A stretch of 64,000 bases of DNA from Zhengitettix transpicula (Eukaryota; Arthropoda; Insecta; Orthoptera; Tetrigidae). Both the position numbers and the translations under genes were made by a program. The notes beneath the pieces are model-generated. The model was not told where the DNA came from. It saw only the letters and a program-made list of their open reading frames with translations, and ran no database searches. The stretch is from contig CM073595.1 in NCBI GenBank assembly GCA_037074705.1, positions 49,099,639 through 49,163,638 of the forward strand. The letters are read 5' to 3'. Shown in pieces: positions 25,251 through 36,433 of this stretch. How positions within the stretch are numbered: position 1 is the first letter of the stretch; each line of letters opens with the position of its first letter.

Positions 25251-25660
25251 CGGGGACGCCGTGCAGTACACTATAGATATAGTTTGATTTTATCCCACAG
25301 TGGGAGGGCAGGATGCAAACGCAACTCCACGGGAGGTTCGCGTATTAAACTCTTTACATGAAAAGTAATCGCTTGTTGTAAAGTAAAGAGCGCGGGAAGA
25401 TAAATAAGTTTGTCATGTTTGTGGTCTTTAGCAAAGCAAATGAGCGCATTGAATAGCGAACGTGGCCGGAAGTGGACCAACTGTCACGCGATGCGGGGGA
25501 GATAAACGCCTCCCCAGGTAGAAAAATCTGCCTCGTGTTCTTCTTTATAGGGTTTCCTGCTCCAAGATCTCGAGTCAGATGATAAGGACACCTGCTCTTT
25601 ACCTGTGCATACATAGTATGCGACTTGTGCGCCGTCTAAATTAGCCACCTGTTTTTATTC
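25251..25660. promoter_or_regulatory. GC-richer island, candidate enhancer
   Basis: A 400 bp block in AT-rich surroundings with several GATA words (AGATAA at 25500, GATAAGG at 25581) and E-boxes (CACCTG at 25589-25594, ACCTG again near 25601). Two overlapping minus-strand frames (69 and 86 codons) show no family resemblance. Clustered short words and the compositional contrast suggest a regulatory element. This is inference only. Confidence 0.25.
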
Positions 25661-26680
25661 ACATCGCGTGTTTCGTCAGATGATTTATTTTATACATAAA
25701 ACCATTACATCGGTGAATCACAAGAGTTGACCAATTTACAACTCAGTTGGAGCGTGGTCGAATCACTGTGAGTATTGGGTACTGAACGAATTTGTGTGCT
25801 TTTCTGTTTGCCGTCCAAATTTAGGTTGGATGAGAACTTCAAACGTAAATATCATCTACCAATGATCACAACTCTGATTTCCGATTATGCACGTATTTCC
25901 AGCTGTCAACTTCCTTCCTTCATATGTATCAAGTTTGTCTCTGATGATCTCTTGCGTTTCTTTATTAAACAAATACCTCAATAATAATTAGTAGTAGTAT
26001 TTTCACTAGAGGTAGTTCTAGTAGTAGCATCCTATTGCATTTTAGATTTTTTTCCCTTACATTTAAAGTTCATTTTAGGAAATCCATCGCTTATTTGCTC
26101 AAATGCTTTCTCTTGTTGGAAAATTTAATTCTATTTTTAATTTTTCAGAATAATGTATGTTCTTCTGGGCCATTCAAATTTTTCTTCCCACCTATCAAGC
26201 ATAGCTAATATCTTTAAGAGAATAATTCAGAAGAAGAAGCAACAGGAGACATAAATATTCGAATAGAAAAACAGAAGTAATTCGTATAAAAACAGAATAT
26301 ACTGTGCCTGTAACATCGCCCCCCAAAATAAGTACGGCGTGGTGCAAAATCTGAAATGTCAACGGTAAAAACATACAACAAGATGTGACGAATAATTATT
26401 TGTGAATAAATACCTACAAGATCTGACAAAGAGAACAACCATTTTTCTGGAGAGATAGTAAATATATGAAAGCAACTCAACGTTGGGATAAATCCTGTAA
26501 AAAGAAGTGACAGAATTTTAGAAGGTTTGAAATATCTGTAAATGGTGCTGAATAATATGAATACTGATATCGTTGCTGAGAAATAATTGATCCAATATTG
26601 CAGTGGTGCATAAAAATCATAAATAAATGTATCCTGGAGTGACTGAAGTAGGTGTGACTACGGCAGCTCGTTTGTTTGTG
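25661..26680. other. AT-rich stretch, no gene
   Basis: Unrecognised frames of 69-89 codons on both strands; no repeat seen. Confidence 0.45.
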
Positions 26681-27070
26681 ATATTTGACAGGCACATTCC
26701 TGGCACATGTCGTACAGTCCCAGAAGATTAACCGCTGCTCATTCACCTGACAAAAAGAAGGACGGCTGCGCGCGGCCGAGTGGCTTTTTTATGAGCTTCG
26801 TCCAGAGTGGCTTGCGAATGCACGAAACCGGATCCTTGGCCATTAGAATGCAGTTCCGCTGTCGTGTCTGGCATACGTCATCGAGGAAGACAGAGACAAG
26901 TGCTTCAACACCATCAGATACTGTTCATCACCACCTTCACATGTTTCCTAAGAATCCATTCCTTTCATACAACGCAATAAAAAATTATCGTGAAAATGTA
27001 GCACTTGAGGAATGTGCGGCTGGTTTTAACACAGAGAATACAGTCAACGAGAAGCAACTATCCTAACGTC
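26681..27070. other. GC-richer block with the longest open frame of the window
   Basis: The 119-codon plus-strand frame (26707-27066) has a basic, Ser/Thr/His-rich composition, no recognised domain and no splice or promoter context. The block includes GGCTGCGCGCGGCCGAG near 26764. I treat the frame as probably non-coding, though a lineage-specific small gene cannot be excluded from sequence alone. Confidence 0.2.
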
Positions 27071-27090
27071 ACAAGAAAATTGATACTACA

Positions 27091-27130
27091 TTAATAAGTG
27101 TAGAGATATAATGATGAATTTTATTCTTAT
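27091..27130. repeat. left arm of a long-range inverted repeat
   Basis: TTAATAAGTGTAGAGATATA and the following ATGATGAATTTTATTCTTAT are the reverse complement of 28010-28053 with about three mismatches over 40 bp. Both arms run into (TA)n on their inner sides. Confidence 0.9.
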
Positions 27131-27149
27131 ATATATATATATATATATA
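27128..27149. repeat. (AT)n microsatellite
   Basis: Eleven AT units between the inverted-repeat arm and the 27150 repeat. Confidence 0.95.
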
Positions 27150-27323
27150 CGGTGGAAAACCTTAAACAAATTTATTGTGGTGGTAAGGGGGGGGGGAAGA
27201 AATATTCCCAAAACGTTGGGCAAAGTAGGCATAACTATGCGGTCATGCTTGTAGAAGAGGAACTTATTAGATTCCAATACCATGGGCTGAGAAAGTAGTA
27301 CTACATAATTTTTATAATTTTTA

Positions 27324-27328
<5 letters not shown>
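27150..27328. repeat. 180 bp dispersed repeat, copy 1
   Basis: It begins CGGTGGAAAACCTTAAACAA and ends near TTTTTAATATG. It aligns with 28376-28540 over nearly its full length, sharing CCCAAAA, GTTGGGCAAAGTAGGC, GCGGTCATGCTTGTAGAAGA and CTGAGAAAGTAGTACTA. A variable G run sits at 27187-27196. It is flanked on both sides by (TA)n. The minus-strand frame at 27086-27283 overlaps it and has a counterpart in copy 2, but no recognised domain. Confidence 0.9.

Positions 27329-27353
<25 letters not shown>
27329..27353. repeat. (TA)n microsatellite
   Basis: About 25 bp of TA separating the 27150 repeat from the LTR fragment. Confidence 0.95.
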
Positions 27354-27360
<7 letters not shown>

Positions 27361-27603
27361 GGTTTATAATGGTCGCGTTAACAACTTGGTCAATGGCGAC
27401 CCATAAATAAATTACCAATAGTGCTTATTTAAATAAGTTTGCAGCGATTCACATTGATTCCAATAATTCGTACATACAATTGAACAGTTTGAAAGAATAA
27501 TTAATATGGGTTTCTTACATTTACATTTTACAATTCGCATTTGTTAATCATTTATCATATTGGATAATTCATTATATTAACTTGTTTGCAGCTGTGACTG
27601 TTG
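27354..27603 (+). mobile_element. LTR fragment, copy B of 6183-6437
   Basis: It starts exactly at the end of the (TA)n array with AATTAAAGGTTTATAATGG and aligns to copy A as far as GACTGTTG. It includes CATTTACATTTTACAATT and GCGATTCACATTGATTCC. The upstream LTR part and the primer-binding site are missing. Confidence 0.9.
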
Positions 27604-27768
27604 CAGATTCCACTGTACTCTAGTCATAGTCTGTTTTTATTAGGAGGACGCATCTGCTTCTGAATATGTATCACTCTCTTTTGTTTCTTGACTAAATTTA
27701 TGAGCCTTTTTATTCTACATTTTGCCATTTTATCATGTAAGTGTGGGTACAAAGATTCCAATATATTT

Positions 27769-27819
<51 letters not shown>

Positions 27820-27952
27820 CAACAGCGACTGTATTGAAATTATTTATTTAACTGTAAGCTGTTATTATAGCTCAAATTCGCTTCAATAGAATATATATAT
27901 ATATCATTCATCACCATTTACAGCTATTTCAAACCTTTATATATATTTATAA

Positions 27953-28001
<49 letters not shown>

Positions 28002-28009
28002 CATTTATA
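27604..28009. repeat. region rich in (TA)n arrays
   Basis: It contains TA arrays at 27778-27815, 27892-27904 and 27955-27998, separated by short unique AT-rich sequence. No gene seen. Confidence 0.9.
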
Positions 28010-28053
28010 TATATATAAGAATGAAATTCATCATTATATCTCTGCACCTATTA
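28010..28053. repeat. right arm of the long-range inverted repeat
   Basis: AAGAATGAAATTCATCATTA and the following ATCTCTGCACCTATTAAT pair with 27091-27130 across about 880 bp. Confidence 0.9.
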
Positions 28054-28284
28054 ATATTATATATATACTGAAGAATCAATAAAAGACATACCACCCATAC
28101 AAAATTTCTTCATATATATACTGAATAATAAATAAATTAAAAGAGGTCAAATAACAATACTAAAATTTACAGACGAATAATTTTTCCATAAAATTAACAT
28201 TTTTAAACTAATCAACGCGACTAGGTTATATTTTTCATATACACATAATAATTAACTTAAGTTGTGGGAAATAATAAATCAGGT
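28054..28284. other. AT-rich spacer
   Basis: AT-rich sequence with a partial near-repeat of TATATATACTGAA at about 28060 and 28115. No gene. Confidence 0.5.
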
Positions 28285-28355
28285 GATACTGACCCGCTTA
28301 ACAATAAAGTGATGCTATAGGTAGAAAGAATAAAGACGATACCGACCCGCTTAAC
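28285..28355. repeat. short direct repeat, 53 bp period
   Basis: GATACYGACCCGCTTAAC occurs at 28285-28302 and 28338-28355, with one C/T difference. Confidence 0.85.
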
Positions 28356-28375
28356 GTTAGAATTTGTTCCGGATA

Positions 28376-28540
28376 CGGTGGAAAACCTTTAACAACTTTA
28401 TTGTGGGGGGGGGGAGGAATATTCCCAAAAAGTTGGGCAAAGTAGGCGCAAACTAAGCGGTCATGCTTGTAGAAGAGGAACTTAGTTTCCAATACTGTGG
28501 ACTGAGAAAGTAGTACTAAAAAAATTTTTAATTTTTAATG
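28376..28540. repeat. 180 bp dispersed repeat, copy 2
   Basis: Same orientation as copy 1 at 27150 and 1.2 kb downstream, with small indels (a nine-base G run replaces a ten-base one). The upstream flank GTTCCGGATA differs from the (AT)n flank of copy 1, so the shared unit begins at or very near CGGTGGAAAACC. Confidence 0.9.
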
Positions 28541-29313
28541 TGGAATTATTATTTTTTGGTTATTCTACTGATACGAATGATTTGGTTAATTATACCACAT
28601 GATTATGAAATAAGAATAGTGCCTTCTGAAAATCACAACACAAAATATAACAGAAAACTTGGAAGATTCTGGAATGTTTAGCATGGGAAGAAATTTCAAA
28701 TTTCGGATCCTGTGTGTCGACCCTGACAGCACCATACTTCAACGTTCGATAAACCAAAATCAAAAAATATAATGAAAATTAATATAAACCTAAATTTGAA
28801 ACAATGGTAGTTATTTTTTATAAAAATATTATAATTTTACACATTCTTAGGAACCGATGATAATCCTTTTTAAACACAGCTCATCGCATCGGTATTGACT
28901 TTTCGGACCACTGGAAGCATCAGAATCTCAGGATCTCTAATTGAATGCAATCAAAGTAGAACCAAAAAAAAACTTATATTCTTACTAGAGTGGATTCCAA
29001 GTTGAGACAATGGACGACAGCCACATACCTCGCGGACCGGTAAGGACGTTTAATTTGTGCTACAATGAAGTCGTTCTTTCTAGGGAAAATGGCAATGTGG
29101 CTAGAAATTCCCGCACGCAGGTCTACACGGGACTTCGGGATAATGGCTACACGTGTAACGCACAACCAAAAACGGGAACACTTTTTTTTATTTTTACTGT
29201 AGCCGATGCAGCCACATTCAAGTCAGGTGCGTATCACGCGCACGCAACACAACCAAATACAGTATGCCAAGATCTTCAAGTTATGCAAAAAACAATTGTG
29301 TCTGGGTATCTAA
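28541..29313. other. AT-rich then mildly GC-richer sequence, no gene recognised
   Basis: The frames at 29010-29342 (110 codons, plus) and 28974-29165 (minus) overlap each other and match nothing I recognise. The 3' end of the plus-strand frame reads into the first copy of the 29314 duplication, which argues against a conserved gene. Confidence 0.4.
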
Positions 29314-29628
29314 TTCGTTATGGCACTAGTTCCGACCACTAAGGGACAGAGAAATCAAGAATGGCAATCGGTGAATGTATGAAGATGGAATTTTACAAAA
29401 AAAAACTACTCGAATATGATACTCATTTGTTAATCGGATCTTATTTTTGTCAAAACACAAGTTTTCCGCAACTATCGTCGCCGTTGTCATAGAAACGTTG
29501 TGTTCTGAAAAAAATTTGAACTGATTAAAAAACGAGAATCAATTATTAAATATATTCACTGGAAGGGATTGTGTTCGTTATAGCACTAGTTCCGTCCACT
29601 AAGGGACAGAGAAATCAAGAATGGCAAT
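29314..29628. repeat. 55 bp direct duplication, 260 bp apart
   Basis: TTCGTTATGGCACTAGTTCC...AAGAATGGCAAT at 29314-29368 recurs at 29574-29628 with two substitutions. The 205 bp between the copies is AT-rich and unrelated. Such near-identical spaced repeats may be direct terminal repeats of a small element or a local duplication. No coding content. Confidence 0.9.
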
Positions 29629-29972
29629 AATATAATTTTACAAGAAAAGAAAAACATTACAATTACAAAGTTCAAAAAACAAACATTTTACTTTACAAAA
29701 AATAAATAATTTAAAGCGACGTTAAAGAGACTAATATAACAGTAATTAAAGAAATGGTGATCGTATTAATCTTCAATTTTCATTCGGCGGAGTTTCGAAC
29801 AGCAAATCTTACTTCGAATCCCGTCGAACATGAAAACGAAAATAAGTCGGCAATAAAATTCTACGAGATTATAATCGTGAAATAGGAGCATAACTTGATT
29901 AGGATACCAGAAAACTATTATATTTCTACGAACTCTTTCAGCGAGTAATATGCTCCATTAATTAACAAAGAT
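29629..29972. other. AT-rich stretch 3' of the minus-strand LINE tail
   Basis: Probably includes the 3' untranslated part of the LINE read on the minus strand; its end cannot be placed. Confidence 0.4.
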
Positions 29973-30185
29973 TTACAACTCCATATAAATAAATTTTGTA
30001 TAGTTATCTTTTATTTCGTCCAGAAGACTATTGTATAGATTTATCCCAGAATAACGAAATCTTGATCCAAAAAGACTTAGACGGATTTGAGAGCGATTTC
30101 TACTGTTGTATACATGATTTGCTCCGTTTAGGGCATATAAATTGAAGCTTCTCCAGACAAATTTTAATATTTCTATGAAATTTAT
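29973..30185 (-). mobile_element. LINE 3' end on the minus strand
   Basis: The minus strand ends in a stop at 29973-29975. The preceding frame reads NGANHVYNSRNRSQ, then GSRFRYSGINLYNSLLDEIK. This fits the C-terminal pattern of jockey/CR1-group LINEs (HxYNTRN ... FxxxGxxLWNSLPxEIK). Upstream reading frames towards 30360 are broken. It is a different, more diverged element than the one at 22.4 kb. Confidence 0.65.
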
Positions 30186-31780
30186 ATCAGATCAACAGAC
30201 CTTATCAAGAAGGTATTGGCATGTGATCTTCTTAGTCCAGCTAACTATCAGCTAAAATGTGGTCGTGTAATAACTTTCAGAATGTGATACTGTAAATACA
30301 CATCGTGTATGAAATCTTAGATTTTTGGAATTGTTAACCATGTACTCTTCTAAAAATTTAATTTACATTCGATAACTTCGATATTTACAGATATCACCGA
30401 AAAAAAACTGTATTATTCTTGTTTATATAATAAGTTACTTATATTTGTATATTATTGTACAATTTCTTACATATTTTCTATAAATATTATTTTTTCTAGT
30501 GTTTTTTAATATCAATCCTATATATAATTCATTTATTTATACAGATTTAATGCCCTTATAGAAAAAATAACAAATAGTTTCATACAAAAGGTGTCTTTAT
30601 GATTGGTAAATGTAAAAAAGATAATTATAGTATGTCTGGATAGATTAATAATAAAATTTATGTTAAATTCGTGCATTTAGAATTCATTTGTGCTTGTATA
30701 ATGTTTCCATCAAAGTATAATTCGGCTTTTCATCTGTATCTATCGGCAGAAAATATTAGTTTGCATTAAATTCTTTCCCCATACTACCTTATACTTGCCC
30801 GTATGACATTTAGAATCTAAAAAGCTAAGTTTACATCATATAAGAAGACAACTTGCACTTCTTCTGAGGACAGAATTCGCGTTTTGAGAATTTGTGTTTT
30901 TAGTTCATGAAAAATTTCCCCAAGTTATCAGTTCTTCCAAAAAAAACACTTTTAGTTTGATTATATCTCGCAAAGTTTGGGCGGACATAACTCGAGCTTT
31001 GCACATAGATGCAAGCCACCGAAGTTTCTGAATTGAGTCGCAGACTATTATCCGGACAAGACTGGACAATAGAGTCGTTAGGCTATGGCGAACAACTTTT
31101 CATATAACCTTCAGTAGCGACAATGACACGGGTGTGAGGTTTCCTATCAGAGTTAGCTGCTCAGCCTCACTAGACAAGCAAGAACACTAAGGTTTCAGGC
31201 CGGAAACCACAGGTTTCTGAGAGAAAATCAATACAAATTTCATCCCTGTATAATTTCCGAATTCGTTTTCTTTTAGTATTTGACTGTTTTTTTTCCCCCC
31301 AAGGTCAAAACGGTCTGTGTGAAACATGTAACATTTCAATCACAAAGCATATTATACAGAAGAATATTAAAAACACCATTAACAATAGAAGTATTCTACA
31401 CGTGACACCTGCAAGAACTGAATTTCAGAACAAAGCCGAATTTTGTGTCACAACGGGAATAGTTCCATTAGGCCAAAAATAATTTTTAATGGCATGTAAA
31501 ACTTTATGATTTTAAATACTGCTTTCACTTGTACCCTTATATTGAAGTATATTTTATTTTTAAGCATTTCTCTAATACATTAATACGGCTCATTGTTTTA
31601 TGGCAATATACAATTCTTTGGTTCAATATTCGAATCAACGTGATCGTATCACGAAGCTCAAGTTTACGTAAGAAATCTATCGATCTGAAGAAAAAGTAAA
31701 GGACGTGTAACTCATTCAATGACAATATAATACAAACCTAGTACTTGGTACCGTATCCAGACTCTTTGGCACTTCACTAC
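30186..31780. other. AT-rich stretch, no gene
   Basis: Its first part may hold further decayed LINE sequence on the minus strand. A mildly GC-richer patch lies at 31000-31210. No frame of note. Confidence 0.4.
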
Positions 31781-31990
31781 ATTGTTATGTCCAGCGTCCA
31801 CTTTCTGTGACTGCCGGAAGGCCACTAGCATCTCCAACATCAACATATGCAATCTGAAGGCATTCATTCACGCAGGAAGCAAGCAGCTGAGAGATTTATC
31901 CCATATTCCGGCTCCGCAGGCTAGTGCAGCCAAGTGTTTGCCTTTCCAAATGTGCACATATTCCGCTAATGTAAGCTGAACTATACGTAA
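31781..31990. other. short GC-richer island
   Basis: About 200 bp including AAGCAGCTGAGAG and TCCGGCTCCGCAGGC. The 65-codon frame at 31782-31979 is unrecognised. Confidence 0.25.
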
Positions 31991-33650
31991 TACCACAATT
32001 AATCGAAGGGCTACGATAGCTGCCAGATAAACCAATATTAGTTTATGATAAACAATTTTTTTACACGCTACAGGGACTCATGTGCTATAATTGATTTTAT
32101 TATAATAACTTTATTAGCCTGTTTTTTATTGATCATATAACACCTTTTTTAACAATGTTTTATCTTTTGATTACATTTTTATATATTTTTACATATGTTT
32201 GATTATAAAAAATATAAATATAATGTAAGATGAATTTCCATGAATACTTGAACATTAACAATGAAAACAGAAACAAAACCACATTTAGCATGTAAGGTTG
32301 TAGCAATTATATATATATTGTAGTAAACTACATATGTTATGTATTTAATTTTAAGGTTTTTTATGAGTCTAGTTATAAGTTTTCTTCAAACAAAAATAAA
32401 CTAATTTTCCTTTATTTTACTACAATATATATATATATAAATGCATAGGAGTATCTTCGCGGAGAAGCAGCAGGAAATTGACATTTATGATGTACTCATT
32501 TGTTTATATTATTATTTTTAATTATATTGATACTGTTCCCAGGGTCCTGTATTTTAATAATTCTATCCCAGATACCTGATTTTCACGTCTTCTAGAGTCG
32601 CGGTGAGTGTCGGGTTTATAATTACTTCACATAGACTCTCTTTTTTAAGCAATCGTTTATTGTATGGTCTAAGTCTTAATTGACGCAATCTAGTACAGTG
32701 TATTCTATAATTAAACAATTTCGTTGTTTTCCATAAAAACGATACACTTTTGTACACAATTAGAAGTACTACTTAATGTAATGGGCGGCCGATGCTGACG
32801 CGAGTTCATTTTGTTACTACAATAAATCAAGTTATTCGTTTTTAATTTTCTCTTAATTATATGAATTTCTTTCCTGATTGTCTACCTCTTTGACTGATAG
32901 TTTATTCAAGCTGTCCGTGGTGGCGTATGTAATCTTTCCCAGGCAACGGATAATCTGAGAGTAACTACTCAATTGTGTTTTTAACGATATTTTACAATTG
33001 TATTGGAAATAAATGCCATGAAATTGAAAGAAATGTATTTCACTCGTATCTTTTCGTAATTCTAACAATTTCCTGGAATTTATATGGCAAGTCTATTTTT
33101 TCCTCTGAAAACTTTGGAAAATTTTTTGGAATTTAAAGGTACGTTGAATGCAAAGAAAGGAGCTCACAGACTACGCGTCTCACAGCAAGTTGTCATTCCA
33201 ATTATCTCCCCACGAAATCACAAGGAGGAAACGATCTAGCGTGAAACTGTAACTTTTTAATATTTTATTTTTGTAAATTAAAATTTCAAATGACCTTACA
33301 CTTTCACACAAACCCTAAAAGTGTAACCATGAAAGCCTTACGAAGCCAAGTGTGGTAAAATAAATTCAACAAAACTATACTGTGCGTTTCTTTCGTCTAC
33401 GTTTATTTATGCAATTTTTACTACAGTCTGGCAACTACCAGCAAGCATTATTTAATAAATATATAAAATAATCTCCATTTAGTTTGAACCAAAAAATTTC
33501 AAATCTACTCCTGTAGAATTTGAAGTTGAACATGAAAGAGACTCGTGCAACGAATGAGAGCTCCTTGACAGAGACATGCAACTTAAATTGATTTTAGAGA
33601 CGTTTTTAATGGAATTAAGTTAATTTCTTACCGCCAACTGTGAACATAAA
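31991..33650. other. AT-rich stretch, no gene
   Basis: Apart from the small inverted repeat at 32309-32438, nothing is recognised. Confidence 0.45.
32309..32438. repeat. 130 bp unit with (TA)n-capped terminal inverted repeats
   Basis: ATATATATATTGTAGTAAA at 32309-32327 is the reverse complement of TTTACTACAATATATATAT at 32416-32434. The 90 bp core is AT-rich and non-coding. It looks like a tiny MITE-like unit whose ends lie in TA repeats. Confidence 0.7.
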
Positions 33651-34030
33651 TCATTGGACAGCTTTGCCACGACGACCTCGGCTGAGTTCTACGAAGTCTC
33701 GGTTTTCGTTAACGACTGGAAAATGATCGTAATTTTGTTGATGAAAGGCACGCTTGGATTGTCTGTTTCTTAAGCTTGTGCGGCCTTTTGTCATGGACGC
33801 TGGTCGTTTCGACGCTGCTACTGTATGATGTTTGCACGGCTCTCCTTTGAAGTGCAGATGGCTTCAGTTTATACGGCTGAATGAGGCACTTATTGCCTTC
33901 ACAGCAATTCGGAATTCTCAACTGCCACAAATCCAGGAAACCAAACGAGTGCTGAGCCAATAACGCTGAGATATGCGCGCGGAGATCTGGACCCACGTGT
34001 TGTTCAATTCACTCTGTTCCCTTCACTGAA
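33651..34030. promoter_or_regulatory. GC-richer island, candidate regulatory sequence
   Basis: A 380 bp block with clear compositional contrast, including CACGTG near 33993 and GAGCCAATAACGC near 33954. The 95-codon minus frame at 33709-33996 has no recognised motif. Regulatory role is inference. Confidence 0.25.
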
Positions 34031-34880
34031 ATAAATTCTTCAGACTCCATCATGGGATCGTAATTCATGAATAACAAAGTCAATATGAAAAGCCGGAACC
34101 CTTTAATTCAATCATAAGCAGAAGACTCTGTCAAGAGATATTGTTGTAAACTCTACAAGTTATATCATGGAATCAAAAATGACCCGGAAAATGTAACGCT
34201 TACTTGAAAATTGTAACGTCAGATGCATATTTGTGAGTTTGAGTTAAGAATCATCTGGATGACAGCCGTAACAGATACAACAGAATGAGCAGAACAAAAT
34301 TTAAAACTTAATATGTATTACTATTAAATAATCGAATGTGTACATAGGAGTTAAAATTTTCCTTCGATATATTCTTACCGTTTACATTTGACGGATGAGA
34401 GTTTCGAGGAAAATAAAATTGAAAATAAGATTTGGATGATACAGAAATAAATCAATACTGCGCCTGAAGAGTCGGAACCCTCCTAATGCTAGCGGCATCC
34501 GAGAGAGGAAATTCATTATTTTATAAAGGAATTTATAGTGCTATTTGGACCAATACTGGGCTTCGTAGAGCAAAAGGAATGGCAAAGTTCCTACTCTGAA
34601 ATACGAAATTCTGCGTTTCCGGAATTAACATATTTGGTATGGAAATGTTTTTTAAAATTTACTCCAAAATATCCTCTCTGTATAACAGCAAAAATTTTTC
34701 CGTGCATTGTTTTCATTTTATTGAAATTCATCAATGTTAAATTGCCAACGTAAAAATCTTCAGTAGCCATAATGAAAACATGATCATGTTATTTTTATTT
34801 TTTATTCAGTTAAAAATTCATTTTTTATATAATAATTGTTACTGTAATTTTAATTTATTTTGTTGTTTATTTCATTTTAA
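34031..34880. other. AT-rich stretch, no gene
   Basis: The 71-codon frame at 34538-34753 is unrecognised. Confidence 0.45.
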
Positions 34881-35160
34881 TTTACTTTTTAACAGAGCTC
34901 AGCAATAAAAAATGAGCCTGCTGGAAACGTGTGTGACGGGATTGTCGCCCGCATGACATCCCACTCATATAAGAGCTTAGCGGCAAATAACTCCCGGACG
35001 TGTTCGTGATATACCAAAGCTTAACAAGGGACGCAAACAAAATGCACGCCAGAAAACCTCGCAAGCTTGTCAACATAACACCAGCAAGGAAACGGATTAA
35101 AGTAATAACGCGCGTAGCCAGCAGGTAGCAGCAACATTGCCTGCAAATTATAATAAGTCC
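34881..35160. promoter_or_regulatory. short GC-richer island
   Basis: Contains AGCAATAAAAAATGAG, GGATTAAAGTAATAACG and GTAGCCAGCAGGTAGCAGC, words compatible with homeodomain sites. No usable frame. Confidence 0.22.
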
Positions 35161-36433
35161 TCATCATGCAAAACTAGGGGTTCGTGTGTTTTTCTTACCA
35201 AGGTATTTGTAGCTAAATCATCTCTGAGACTATAATCCCAAAATCGTGTTCATATATATTAACAGGACAGCCAAAACAGGATTGTCAAACTCTGTTTCAG
35301 ATCCAATTTTCTCCTACAGTGTTCTGTAGAGAATAAATGAAACAACTTTGAATTGGAATATTTTGCAACACGTTCTTCATATATAAATGAATTTGAATGT
35401 TTTATAGTCAGCAACAAAAATAAAATATTAACAAAATAATAGCGTGGACTTAGCAATAATTATGTTGTCTTCCGTTGCCCTGGAGGTTACAGTTCTAAAA
35501 ACGCATCTGAAACCATCTACAAAAATTATGTTTAATTCATAAACGTGATAAGTAAAAATTAAACCTTCGTTGGTATTCATGGCAGAAAATTCAGTAACTT
35601 AAATTTTAACTTACAATCACATGGAAAGAATTATAAGAGTTGTATTTGTTTAAAAAATTTATTACATCTGAAGAAAAGTATACATAAAATTATTGTTAGT
35701 AACAGAATTATATTTTCGTGCTTGATTTCATTCTTTTCTTAAACATTCAAAACTGTTTCCTAAAAAACGTGCAAAAATTAAGGGAAAGTAAATAAAATTT
35801 TTATCAATTTTTATATTAGTAAAAGTGAAACTGTAGGAGACACTTGTCATGTAAAGTCATTCATTAAATCAACGTAAGGCTCATTGGTGGTAAGAATCCT
35901 AAGATTTCATTAATTTTTCTGTTTCGTCAACATTAGGGGAGAAACCTCCACCTTCAAAACCAAGGAGCTGACTTCCCTCCCCCGCTAAAATTTTCTAAAC
36001 TATATTTACGCTAAGTTCTAGTCTTACAATAAATAATTATACTTGCCATAAGTTATAAAATATCTAATAATTGACAAGGCAAATTATACAATAAAAATAT
36101 AATTATCAAAAGCTTTCGTACCTATTTTGGGACTTAAACAGATGTAAATTAATTTTTATAAAAGATATATAAGACGAGTTAATTATTAATTCAAGAAATA
36201 AAACTTTCCTCAATGAACTTGAATATTATGAATAATTTATAAAGAATGCCAATAATTTCCATGTATGTCTTCCAAATTTAATATTATATAAATAAATTTG
36301 GAGTAAAATTCAATGACCCGGTCTGGTTTCACTGTCGGTTATAACTGCACTGAATCAATCTCTAATTTTATTTATTGTATTAACTAATTTGTAAATTACT
36401 ATATATTGTGACTGGTGTTCTGTTTATTTATTT
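35161..36433. other. AT-rich stretch, no gene
   Basis: Nothing recognised apart from a pyrimidine-rich patch at about 35940-36000. Confidence 0.45.

Noticed and set aside
26707..27066. 119-codon open frame, the longest in the window
   Set aside because: No domain, no promoter or splice context and mixed low-complexity composition. Frames of this length are expected by chance in 64 kb. A lineage-specific gene cannot be formally excluded.
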